Part shown: positions 32,417 to 40,828 of the stretch, piece after piece | Layout: every line of letters starts with the position of its first letter | Numbering within the stretch: position 1 is the first letter of the stretch | Assembly (NCBI RefSeq): GCF_000146165.2 | Contig: NC_004347.2 | Span: 4,077,029 to 4,141,028 of the forward strand | DNA: 64,000 nt | Reading direction: 5' to 3' | Source: Shewanella oneidensis MR-1 | GTDB taxonomy: Bacteria; Pseudomonadota; Gammaproteobacteria; Enterobacterales; Shewanellaceae | Notes under the pieces: generated by a model | The model's input: only the letters and a program-made list of their open reading frames with translations | Told to the model about the DNA's origin: nothing | Database searches by the model: none | Program-made: the position numbers and the translations under genes

Positions 32417-32486
32417 CGCTACGAAACAACCTTAAAGGAACCAAGAAAAACCAATACTGATAACAATGAGTGAAGAGGAATAATCC

Positions 32487-32720
32487 ATGGGAATCGCCAA
32501 TCATAGTCTAAAACCTGACGTTATTTTTGAAGTAAAAGTCAAAGGCAGATTACTCTCTGATGTTGCTCGACAGTATGGTCTTTCAGCTAAATCCGTCTAC
32601 CAATGGGTCAGAGAAAGCGAGCAGCAACCTTCGCAGCGGGAATGTGCATTAATGAGTGAAATTGCGCAGCTACAAAAGCGCATTAAGCAACTTAATCATG
32701 AATTACGCACCATAGGCTAG
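32487..32720 (+). CDS. lone HTH_Tnp_1/OrfA-like mini-protein
   Basis: 77 residues. A helix-turn-helix (SDVARQYGLSAKSVYQWVRE, about 24-43) of the IS3 OrfA type is followed by a heptad-like leucine segment (LMSEIAQLQKRIKQLNHELRTI) that could dimerise. No OrfB integrase, terminal repeats or target duplication are visible, so it is either a remnant or a domesticated DNA-binding protein. GAGGA lies 8 bases upstream of the ATG. Two tandem structured hairpins follow on the same strand. Confidence 0.65.
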   Translation: MGIANHSLKPDVIFEVKVKGRLLSDVARQYGLSAKSVYQWVRESEQQPSQRECALMSEIAQLQKRIKQLNHELRTIG

Positions 32721-32741
32721 ACCATCCTAAGTGCATGGTTT

Positions 32742-32843
32742 GACAAGGTCGGACGCCAACACATAGCGTCTTGAGGTCTGCAAGCGCCATGAGAGATGTG
32801 CAAATAACGATAATAACAGCGCCCTTTTATGTCCGGCCTTGTC
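32742..32843 (+). ncRNA. candidate structured RNA, tandem unit 1
   Basis: A 13-bp closing stem GACAAGGTCGGAC (32742-32754) with GTCCGGCCTTGTC (32831-32843), containing one T-G position. Inside are a short GACGC/GCGTC hairpin and the motif GTGCAAATAACGATAATAAC (32798-32817), which ends 13 bases before the 3' arm. Unit 2 has the same layout. No ORF overlaps it. Biological class unknown. Confidence 0.55.
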
Positions 32844-32915
32844 ATCAATGATTGAAATTAGGCATATCCCCAAACAACATGAAGATGCAGGATTCAGGGG
32901 AAATGTAACAGTTTA

Positions 32916-33015
32916 GACAGAGTCGGATGGGTATCTATTATCGCTCCCCAACGACCTAAGATAAAAATCGTACAAATAACAATAATAACTGTGCAATTGA
33001 CTATCCGGCTCTGTC
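32916..33015 (+). ncRNA. candidate structured RNA, tandem unit 2
   Basis: A 13-bp closing stem GACAGAGTCGGAT (32916-32928) with ATCCGGCTCTGTC (33003-33015). Three base pairs differ from unit 1 and each change is compensated on the opposite arm. The motif GTACAAATAACAATAATAAC (32970-32989) matches unit 1 at 18 of 20 positions and again ends 13 bases before the 3' arm. Confidence 0.55.
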
Positions 33016-33058
33016 ACTTTGTATCCCTCTGGTTAATGACGGGAGCGAGGAAGATTTT

Positions 33059-33152
33059 GGCAAGACTTTAGAGGGAGTCATCTCCCCCAAAGATCAAATA
33101 TGTGAATTGTACTCCCCCAAGTCACCAACATATTGCCCTCTGGGGTCTTGTC
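33059..33152. repeat. long stem-loop with two CTCCCCCAA repeats
   Basis: CAAGAC (33061-33066) pairs with GTCTTG (33145-33150) and AGAGGG with CCCTCT just inside. The loop carries CTCCCCCAA twice and can form an alternative GGGAG/CTCCC hairpin. No coding potential. Confidence 0.45.
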
Positions 33153-33174
33153 CTTTTATTCACAGATCAGTGAC

Positions 33175-33240
33175 GATCTCGCGCTACACGGGTAGTGCGC
33201 CATGGATGGCAGTGCAGCTTGCGACCTAGCATGATTCATT
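33175..33240. repeat. GGA-loop hairpin element
   Basis: Two adjacent small hairpins: GCGCTAC/GTAGTGC (one wobble) with loop ACGG, and GCCA/TGGC with loop TGGA at 33199-33210. Same class as repeats at 16.2, 54, 56.6 and 57.8 kb. Confidence 0.45.
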
Positions 33241-33324
33241 ATCGCAATGATGAAGAACGAGCAATGATGCCTACACGATGGATTGGAATAAAAAATTAGT
33301 TAGTTACATAATCGCCCCATAAAA

Positions 33325-33352
33325 AAGACGTTCATCGAGCGTCAGTTTTTAT
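33325..33352 (-). terminator. terminator of RIO kinase gene
   Basis: A-tract, GACG/CGTC stem and T run directly downstream of the RIO kinase stop on the minus strand; the stem is short. Confidence 0.55.
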
Positions 33353-33366
33353 GGCATGAATGTTAA

Positions 33367-34224
33367 TTAATAACCTTCATTTGCTTCTTGAAGTCGCTGT
33401 TTGCGCTCCAGCGCCTCTTCATAGGCGGCTTGAATTTCATCCAATACCGAGTTGACATCGGCATCGGCTAATACTTCGGTAAAGTTGCCCGTTAATAGGG
33501 TATCGGGCTTTAGCTGACCCGACTCAAATAACGCCCACATTTCTTTGGCATATTGCGTCTTAAGTAGCTCAGGGGCGTACTGACCATAATATTCAGTCAT
33601 ATTATTCACATCCCGCTCTAGCATCCATTTAGCGTGATTATTGGCTGCGGCATCGACAGCTTGGGGTAAATCAATAATGACTGGACCATTGTCATCGACT
33701 AAGACGTTAAATTCGGATAAATCACCATGAACTAGGCCAGCGCATAGCATACGTTTGACATAGGTCATCACTAAGGCGTGATCATGGAGGGCTTTCTCGG
33801 CGCTAAGGCTCACATCATTAAGGCGGGGCGCAACATGACCTTCACTATCCGTTACTAATTCCATTAGTAACACCCCATCGTAGCAGCCGTAAGGCGTCGG
33901 AACTCGCACTCCGGCATCTGCCAAACGAAACAGCGCATCCACCTCAGCGTTTTGCCAGACTTCTTCCATTTGTTCACGGCCAAACTTAGAGCCTTTCTCC
34001 ATAGCCCGAGCACGACGACTATTTCGGACTTTGCGGCCCTCTTGGTAAACCACTGCCTGCTTGAAACTACGTTTGTCCGCTTCCTTGTAAACTTTAGCGC
34101 AGCGAAAATCATCGCCACAGCGTACGATGTACACAGTAGCTTCTTTACCGCTCATTAACTGGCTAATGACTTCGTCAACCAGTCCTTCATCAACCAGAGG
34201 TTGGATTCGTTTAGGAGTTTTCAT
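33367..34224 (-). CDS. RIO1-family serine/threonine protein kinase
   Basis: 285-residue RIO-type atypical kinase. Nucleotide-binding region SGKEATVYIVRCGDDFRCAKVYKE (about 25-48), catalytic loop CAGLVHGDLSEFNVLVDD (about 162-179) and metal-binding loop PVIIDLPQAVD (about 182-192) all keep the expected residues, so it is probably active. RIO kinases occur in some gammaproteobacteria; their bacterial substrate is unknown. It is transcribed alone. Confidence 0.9.
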   Translation of the reverse strand: MKTPKRIQPLVDEGLVDEVISQLMSGKEATVYIVRCGDDFRCAKVYKEADKRSFKQAVVYQEGRKVRNSRRARAMEKGSKFGREQMEEVWQNAEVDALFRLADAGVRVPTPYGCYDGVLLMELVTDSEGHVAPRLNDVSLSAEKALHDHALVMTYVKRMLCAGLVHGDLSEFNVLVDDNGPVIIDLPQAVDAAANNHAKWMLERDVNNMTEYYGQYAPELLKTQYAKEMWALFESGQLKPDTLLTGNFTEVLADADVNSVLDEIQAAYEEALERKQRLQEANEGY

Positions 34225-34710
34225 ACCGACCTTATACCTTAGTTAGGCCTAAGATGGAATGTGCGGGGCAAATCTTCATATATAAAGCAGCCTTCTACTA
34301 GTAATGAATAACAAAACAATTGTAAGAATACCCGAGTTCAGTAAAAACTAAAGCACCTAGCGTAGGAACACAATAGCAAAAACTGCAGGATTTAAAGTCA
34401 GTAAACTTGCTGAAAATTAACCCTTATCTCCTTTATCGCCCCTAAATAACGATTTCATCGCCTCCTAAGCAACATCGTAAATCTGTCACGCCATGAATTA
34501 AAAATAAAGCATTTAAAAATCAAAACATTATAAACCATAAGTATTAGGGCATATTGATGTTTCGAGATTACATTTTGTTCGTTCCACAGAAAATAACTTA
34601 TTCACCTTTGGGCAACTCAAATAACCGCACAAGGGGCGAAATATAGCGCTAGATCTCCCATGTTCTAAGCTTTATGCTGACGCCTCTTTGGTGACTTTTT
34701 TGATGATTAA
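34225..34710. other. intergenic region with a MITE remnant
   Basis: About 490 AT-rich bases. The only structure recognised is the decayed end of the small inverted-repeat element described at 34547-34590. It must contain promoters for the divergent RIO kinase and DUF2799 lipoprotein genes. Confidence 0.45.
34547..34590. repeat. decayed end of the TA-flanked MITE
   Basis: Preceded by TTA, the sequence GGGCATATTGATGTTTCGAG continuing into ATTACATTTTGTTCGTTC matches one end of the MITE copies at 36.3-38.8 kb with a few substitutions. The other end is missing, so this is an old, truncated insertion. Confidence 0.65.
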
Positions 34711-35259
34711 ATGCGATATCTTAATTTTGCGTTAGCACTGACCGCTCTTTCCCTTACTCAATGCACGAGTCTTTCACTCGAAGAATGCCGTGATAATGAC
34801 TGGTACGCTACAGGCTTGGCCGATGGTAACCGCGGTACCACAGCGAGCAAGCTTAACCAATATCAGCAGGACTGCCGAGAATTTAATCTCAAGGTGAATG
34901 CAGCACAATGGCAACAGGGATATCAGCAAGGATTAATCAGCTATTGTTTGCCTGAAAATGGCTACCGTATAGGTTTAGCAGGAGAAAGCTACTATGGCGT
35001 ATGTAGCAATAATCAGTTTGTTGAACGCTATAACCAAGGACACGAGCAATATCTTGTCAATAAACGGTTAGCTGAAATCACAGAACGCTTAAATGCTATC
35101 GATATCGAAATTAGCAGTATCAACAACAAGCTAAACAATCTCACCGATAAAGCCAAGTTGCTAAGGCAAAAAAATATCCTGCTAAATGAGAAGAATCATC
35201 TTCTGGACGAAAGATTGCGCCTGCGCCATGGCGATTTCCGTTTTGAGTTTAGGTTCTAA
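34711..35259 (+). CDS. DUF2799 lipoprotein
   Basis: 182-residue predicted lipoprotein. Signal peptide with lipobox SLTQC (Cys18). The mature start CRDNDWYATGLADGNRGTTASK is the DUF2799 pattern, followed by a second YxxGxxxG-like stretch, and the C-terminal third is a charged coiled coil (ITERLNAIDIEISSINNKLNNL). Function unknown. It converges with the PAP2 gene. Confidence 0.8.
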   Translation: MRYLNFALALTALSLTQCTSLSLEECRDNDWYATGLADGNRGTTASKLNQYQQDCREFNLKVNAAQWQQGYQQGLISYCLPENGYRIGLAGESYYGVCSNNQFVERYNQGHEQYLVNKRLAEITERLNAIDIEISSINNKLNNLTDKAKLLRQKNILLNEKNHLLDERLRLRHGDFRFEFRF

Positions 35260-35281
35260 TCCATACAAGGCTGAAGCCATC

Positions 35282-36076
35282 TCACAGCTTATAGATGGCT
35301 TTATCGCAAACGTTGGCATTAATAATACTCACTTTATTCGCAACACTGATCCTTTTAACCTTAGGTACGTAAAGGAAAAAACCATAGTACAGCAGACTTG
35401 CCGACGTCCAAGCAATCGCCAAACTCCATAAATCATGACTGATGAAATGTGCACCACGCAACTCTTGAGCTAACCCAAAAATCGCGCCTAAACCAATCCC
35501 AAAGAGTAAGCCAAACTTTGCATAACGGCGATGACATTGCTTGAGCACATAATAACTCGCCACCCAAGCAAAACCTCCGCTCGAATGTCCGCCAGGAAAA
35601 CACTGCCCAAACTCCGCCCCCTCAGGCAAGCGTTCAAACAGAGAGGAGTGAATCATACGACCACCAAATTCAATCACATCCCAAGGACAAGTCATATGAG
35701 AAATACTTTTCCCCATGCGCACCAACAACACGCTGGCTAGTAAACTGGTGAATAAATAGATAAAACCTTTGCGGTACAAACGTAACTTATCAACGCGAAA
35801 ACTCAGACCAATAGCCACCACGACAACCACTGTAAACAGGATGACCAGATTACGGCCTGTCACATGCAATAGGCTTTCAGTGATCCAATGTCCCCTTAAG
35901 GGCCATGAATCCACCCCACCCTGCCAGTTAAATAATAAGCTGGCAAAGCGCATATCTGCATCAGTCCATTCAAGCCCAAAAATCAGTACCGCAAACATAA
36001 GCCATGGTACAAGCAAGTGTCCCTTTGCAAAGCTAAAGAATGTCACCCTCTTATTGCTTTCTATATTATGCCGCAC
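35282..36076 (-). CDS. PAP2-family membrane phosphatase
   Basis: 264-residue phosphatidic-acid-phosphatase-type protein with about six hydrophobic segments. The family catalytic motifs are visible: GKSISHMTCPWD (motif 1-like), FPGGHSSGG (motif 2, with the acid-base His) and ELRGAHFISHDLW (motif 3, with the nucleophilic His). Likely substrates are lipid phosphates or lipid A phosphate groups; which one cannot be told. It is transcribed divergently from the disrupted GGDEF/EAL gene. Confidence 0.88.
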   Translation of the reverse strand: MRHNIESNKRVTFFSFAKGHLLVPWLMFAVLIFGLEWTDADMRFASLLFNWQGGVDSWPLRGHWITESLLHVTGRNLVILFTVVVVVAIGLSFRVDKLRLYRKGFIYLFTSLLASVLLVRMGKSISHMTCPWDVIEFGGRMIHSSLFERLPEGAEFGQCFPGGHSSGGFAWVASYYVLKQCHRRYAKFGLLFGIGLGAIFGLAQELRGAHFISHDLWSLAIAWTSASLLYYGFFLYVPKVKRISVANKVSIINANVCDKAIYKL

Positions 36077-36336
36077 TTATTTATCCCATAACCAAACACC
36101 TCGGTTCGAGATTAAGGATAAATTCTTATCAAAAACTTAAGTAATTTAACGCCTGAAAATAACAAATATTTTACACACTTTAAAAAGCGGCGTTGGGATT
36201 AAAAACCAAAAGAAATAAAAAGACTATAGTGAATTAATAGTAATGTGCTTTATGGATGAGCCTCCAATGCCCTATAACTTCGCACTCCAACAGTCGCAAA
36301 AAGATCGGTTATTCGCAGATATGGCTATCGATACTA

Positions 36337-36600
36337 GGGCGTGTTGACGTTTCAGGGTTATTTTTGCAGCAATTTGGCTGGCATTTATGCAAGGCAAAGT
36401 CCGTGCTGTGTAGTTATTCTACATAAACGGACGATAACGCAGCAGAAACGTCAGCCAAATGCTGCCCGAAGGGTTCGTCTGGCAAGCCCATGCTCTTTGT
36501 CACTCGTCATTTGAGTAGAATAACTACACATCATTCCTCGTTTCGCGAGCACGAGCTTGCCAGAACGAACAAAATTTAATCTCGAAACGTCAACACGCCC
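36337..36600 (+). mobile_element. MITE copy 1 (264 bp)
   Basis: Perfect 17-bp terminal inverted repeats GGGCGTGTTGACGTTTC, TA duplicated on both sides (36335-36336 and 36601-36602). No ORF of its own. The interior holds several inverted pairs (GTAGTTATTCTAC/GTAGAATAACTAC; CAGCAATTTGGCTG/CAGCCAAATGCTG; GTTCGTCTGGCAAG/CTTGCCAGAACGAAC), so the whole element can fold. Confidence 0.93.
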
Positions 36601-37300
36601 TAGTAAGATCATGGTGCCGTCAGAAATGCTGGAGAGCTGGCAACAAACCTTAGATTTGTTGTCGGAGATTGTGGATACCCCCGCTGTACTGATTATGCGA
36701 GTTCACCCCACTGAAATCGAAGTATTTGCTTCAAGTCACAGCCAAGGGAATCCCTATAAACCAAAGGATAAAGAGCATTTAGGCCATGGACTCTACTGTG
36801 AGACAGTGATGAAAGAATGCCGAGAACTCCATATCTCCAACGCGCTGAAAGATGCTGATTGGGATAACAATCCCGACATTAAGCTGGGTATGATAGCCTA
36901 CTGTGGCCTGCCCTTGCATTGGCCAGATGGCAGCACGTTTGGCACTATTTGCATGCTCGATAGTAAAGAACATAGCTATAGTCAACAGTTTCGTAATTTG
37001 CTGGCGCGGTTTCAAAATGCTATTGAAACCAACCTTATCACCCTATTTCAGCAGGCAAAACTGCAACTACATAATCAGCAACTTGAACAAAAAGTACAGC
37101 AACGTACCCACGAACTGGCTGAACTCAGTGCAAAATTAATCCGAGAAATCGAAACGCGCACAACAACCGAAAACACATTGGAATACCACAAGAGCTACGA
37201 TCCCCTGACAGGGTTACCTAATAGACCCAATTTGATTAATACCTTAGCGCGCATGCTGGAAGACATTAATCGTAAAGAAAAAATTTCAGTCCTTTATCTA

Positions 37301-37579
37301 GGGCGTGTTAACGTTTCAGGGTTATTTTTGCAGCAATTTGGCTGGCTTTTATGCAAGTCAAAGTCCGTGCAGTGTAGTTATTCTACATAAACGGACGATA
37401 ACGCGGCAGAAAAGCCAGCCAAATGCTGCCCGAAGGGTTCGTCTGGCAAGCCCTTGCTCTTACTTTCTGTCATAAGAGCAGCTCGTCATTTGAGTAGAAT
37501 AACTACACATCATTCCTCGTTTCGCGAGCACGTGCTTGCCAGAACGAACAAAATCTAATCTCGAAACGTCAACACGCCC
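37301..37579 (+). mobile_element. MITE copy 2 (279 bp)
   Basis: Same orientation as copy 1, with TA at 37299-37300 and 37580-37581. Left repeat has one change (GTTAACG for GTTGACG). It is 15 bp longer than copies 1 and 3 because of extra sequence near 37462-37480. Confidence 0.93.
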
Positions 37580-38533
37580 TAGGCTTACGTAACTTTAAGT
37601 CCATTAATGATAGTTACGGCTATTTGATCGGTGATAAAGTCCTCGCCATTCTTGGGCAACGATTACAGCATAACACTCACAATGACACCTTTATCGCCCG
37701 AATGGCAGGCGCTGAGTTTGTGTTAGTCCAAGCCTATCAACCCTCAGAAATTGAGACAAATAAGCTTATTAATCAAATCATCAACTGCTGCCACTCTCCT
37801 GTTGGCATCGCCAATACATTGATTAGTCTTCACTGCTCAATTGGCATAGCACAAGCACCAAACGATGGCATTGACGCCGCGACACTGCTGCAAAAAGCGG
37901 GCGCTGCCATGAACATCAGTAAAGCGGAAGGCTTAGCTTATACGCATTTTGATCAGCAGACACAAAGGGCACTGAGTCAGCGCTATCTGCTGGAATCTCA
38001 TTTAATCGAAGCCCTCAAAAGGAATGAGTTTAGCCTACATTACCAACCCATTATCGAACTCAACACCCGTAACGTTATCGGCGCCGAAGCCCTCTTACGC
38101 TGGCATAATCCGGTTTTAGGCTCTGTTACGCCGGATCAATTTATTCCATTAGCAGAGCGCAATGGTCAAATCATGGAAATAGGTAACTTTGTACTCCACT
38201 CGACCATTCAACAAACCGCGAACTGGTGCAATATGTTGCAGCGAGAATTTAAAATCGCCATCAATATCTCCCCTATCCAAATGCGTAACCCTCGCTTTGC
38301 CGAACATATTGCCGAACTATTAACTCTCTATCAGTTACCCGCAACCGCCCTTGAGCTAGAAATAACCGAAGGTATGCTGCTGCAAGATGAACATTTAGCC
38401 CATAACGCAATTCACCAACTACGGGAACTCGGCGTCAGTATTTCACTTGATGACTTTGGTACGGGCTACTCCTCCTTAAGTTATCTACAAAAGTATGCCT
38501 TCGATACTTTGAAAATTGACCGCTGTTTTATTA

Positions 38534-38797
38534 GGGCGTGTTGACGTTTCGAGATTAAATTTTGTTCGTTCTGGCAAGCTCGTGCTCGCGAAACGAGGAA
38601 TGATGTGTAGTTATTCTACTCAAATGACGAGTGACAAAGAGCAAGGGCTTGCCAGACGAACCCTTCTGGCAGCATTTGGCTGGCTTTTCTGCCGCGTTAT
38701 CGTCCGTTTATGTAGAATAACTACACTGCACGGACTTTGCCTTGCATAAAAGCTAGCCAAATTGCTGCAAAAATAACCCTGAAACGTCAACACGCCC
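38534..38797 (-). mobile_element. MITE copy 3 (264 bp, inverted)
   Basis: Same element in opposite orientation, perfect 17-bp terminal repeats, TA at 38532-38533 and 38798-38799. Its left flank ATTA, rather than CTAG, shows that the duplicated target is the dinucleotide TA. Confidence 0.93.
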
Positions 38798-39121
38798 TAG
38801 TAAACTCGAAAATAGTGAACAGGGCCGAGAACTCACTAAAGCCATTATTGCGATAGGAAAAAAGCTCAAACTTAAGGTGATAGCTGAAGGGGTAGAAAAT
38901 CCCTATCAGGATGCCTTTATCTGCAATGAGGACTGCAATTACGGCCAGGGCTACCTGTATGGCAAACCGGTTACGCCAGAACAGTTCGAGCGGGACTTTA
39001 TCAATCTCGCGTCCAAGTAGTTCAACAAAACAAAATGGTTTTAATCATGTGAGCTTCGCATGAATTGTGTGATTCATAGAGATCATTTCAATGTTCTTAG
39101 CTCTAATTCAATCTGCAATAA

Positions 39122-39153
39122 AAAGCCCCCGCAACCTAAATTGCGGGGGCTTT
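39122..39153. terminator. nrfA terminator
   Basis: Perfect 13-bp stem AAAGCCCCCGCAA/TTGCGGGGGCTTT with a 6-base loop, downstream of nrfA on the minus strand; also able to stop leftover rightward transcription. Confidence 0.85.
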
Positions 39154-39185
39154 GCGATGAAGGGTTAGCTCATCTTCAAGGATGA

Positions 39186-40589
39186 TTACTTGTAAGTCGC
39201 TTCGCGTTTTTTCGCTTCAGCATCCCACTTAGGTAACATGTCTTTCTTGAATGCTTCTTTCTCTGCATTCATCTTTTCCATGTCCATTCCGAGTACTGCT
39301 TGAGCCTTAGCTTTAGTCGAAATATCAGGGATGGCAACAGGGTCTGTTAAGCCTTTTTTCGCTAACAACTGTGCTAACTTAACACGGGCATCGGCCGCTT
39401 TATTAACAGAGGTGCCCAACACGCGTAGTGCTTCTTCTGGAGCATGAGCTGCAACGCCATGTGAGGCAATGGCTAAATCCCAGCGCCATTGAGCATGGCG
39501 GATATCAGTCAGAATTGGCTTCATTTCGGCTTCAGTGGCACCTAATTCCCATGCTTTCGCCGCTTCGAAGTGCGCTTTCACTAATTGCTCTTCCGCTTTG
39601 AGTTTCATTTCTTTCACTTTAGCTTTGCGCTCATTAGTGACGCCAACTAAGAACTCTTTGGTTTGGCTGTGGCAAGTTGCACAGGTTTCTTCGAAACGAT
39701 CAAATGGGTTACCCACTTTATGGTCAGTAAACTTCTTACCTTCAGGGCTAGTCACTTTAGGCATATGACAGTCAACGCAACTGACATTATTTTTACCATG
39801 GATACCCATTTTCCACGTTTCATACTCGGGATGCTGGGCTTTTAACATTGGCGTTTTAGACAGTGCGTGAGTCCAATCAGAGAACTCAATGCCATCATAG
39901 TAAACTTCCATTTGATCTACAGTTACGCCCATATCCCAAGGGAATTTGACGAAACCTTTCTTATCTTCTTTTTTCTCAAAGTAGTATTCAACGTGACACT
40001 GGGCGCATACCATTGACTCTTTGTCTTGCTTAGAAGCTTTGCTAAATGGAGTACCAATTGCATCTAATGCGCGGTCAACATAAGGACGAGAAATACGTAA
40101 TTTTGGTGAACCTTTTTCGTGGCAATCGCTACAGCCAATAGTGTTAGTCACTTCTGGGCCACCTTTCGCCCACTTACCTTTGAAGTAACCGTCTTCACCT
40201 TGCTCTTCAATTAAGCGAGGCACGTCAGGACTTTTACAGCTCCAGCAAGCCATAGGTAATGGACCATCTTCCGCATTTTTTGGCGCGCCAGTACGCAAGG
40301 TATTACGTACGTCAGTCACGGCATACATGTGGCCACGAGGGGCTTTATAATCTTTGGCAAATGCATAGCCTGCCCACAGGATAACCATATTAGGGTCCTG
40401 CTCTAGCGCATCAACAAGCTCTTCACTCTTTGCGGTGTCATGCCAGCTATTGTATTGATTTTTAAATTTATCTTTATAAACTTCGTTGCGAGGCTCAGTT
40501 TTATCACTCGCCATAGCCCCCGCAGCCATAAAGCTGGCGGCAACCAATGCACTTAATGCAAAAGTCTTACCTGTCATCTTCTTCATCAT
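39186..40589 (-). CDS. nrfA: ammonia-forming cytochrome c nitrite reductase
   Basis: 467-residue pentahaem periplasmic enzyme that reduces nitrite to ammonium with six electrons (dissimilatory nitrite reduction). Signal peptide [19 protein letters not shown]. Five haem sites: CWSCK (the lysine-ligated catalytic haem), CSDCH, CAQCH, CVDCH and CATCH. The start at MMKKMTGK follows GGAGATGAG; the frame is open to 40640. No nrfBCD or nrfH gene lies beside it; in Shewanella CymA is the known electron donor. The upstream region has NarP-like and CRP/FNR-like sites, and narQ-narP are divergent neighbours. Confidence 0.98.
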
Positions 40590-40668
40590 CTCATCTCCGC
40601 GTTGCATTTTTGTTGTAAAACACGACATCTCCAGCGCCAAAGTTAGTAGCTAAATACCGCTAAAAATA

Positions 40669-40684
40669 TACCTCTTAGGGGGTA
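40669..40684 (-). promoter_or_regulatory. putative NarP 7-2-7 site in nrfA promoter
   Basis: TACCTCT-TA-GGGGGTA is two facing heptamers at 7-2-7 spacing, the arrangement bound by NarP/NarL in E. coli (consensus TACYYMT/AKKRGTA); one position of the second heptamer deviates. It lies about 85 bases upstream of the nrfA start and next to the narQ-narP genes. Confidence 0.55.
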
Positions 40685-40697
40685 TCTGAAACGAAGT

Positions 40698-40711
40698 TTG
40701 CGCTAGATCAA
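40698..40711 (-). promoter_or_regulatory. putative CRP/FNR-family site upstream of nrfA
   Basis: TTGCGCTAGATCAA (minus strand TTGATCTAGCGCAA) fits TTGAT-N4-ATCAA with one poor half-site and also resembles the CRP operator. Shewanella nrfA is known to depend on CRP. Which protein binds cannot be told from sequence. Confidence 0.5.
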
Positions 40712-40828
40712 AATGTAATAGTGTTGTTGTTCACACTTCTATGCTTTTGTTAATGTAATACATTATTTTCTAATGTAAAAAACACGGCTAAAGTACCATT
40801 AGCTCAAGCGCCACAAGGTATTCGACAT

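Larger units (their letters stand above)
36252..39020 (+). pseudogene. GAF-GGDEF-EAL protein gene broken by three MITEs
   Basis: Removing the three insertions (36337-36602, 37301-37581, 38534-38799) restores one uninterrupted frame of about 650 codons. The junctions read ...AIDT/SKIMVPS..., ...VLYL/GLRNFKS... and ...DRCFI/SKLENS.... Domains: GAF (about 30-190), GGDEF and EAL. The cyclase signature is degenerate (AGAEF in place of GGDEF), while the EAL domain keeps EALLRW, DDFGTGYSS, LKIDR and EGVE, so the ancestral protein was probably a c-di-GMP phosphodiesterase. Each insertion shifts frame (266, 281, 266 bases). The start is uncertain among in-frame ATGs at 36243, 36252 and 36267. Confidence 0.9.

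Noticed and set aside
32742..33015. integron attC sites
   Set aside because: The arms lack the RYYYAAC/GTTRRRY core sites, and no integrase gene or cassette array is nearby.
36557..38749. separate small genes in the MITE-interrupted region
   Set aside because: They are pieces of one GAF-GGDEF-EAL gene with ends read into the MITEs; the TTG start at 36557 lies within MITE copy 1.
36331..38801. CTAG as the duplicated MITE target
   Set aside because: Copies 1 and 2 fit either CTAG or TA, but copy 3 has TTAG on its left flank, so only TA is common to all three.
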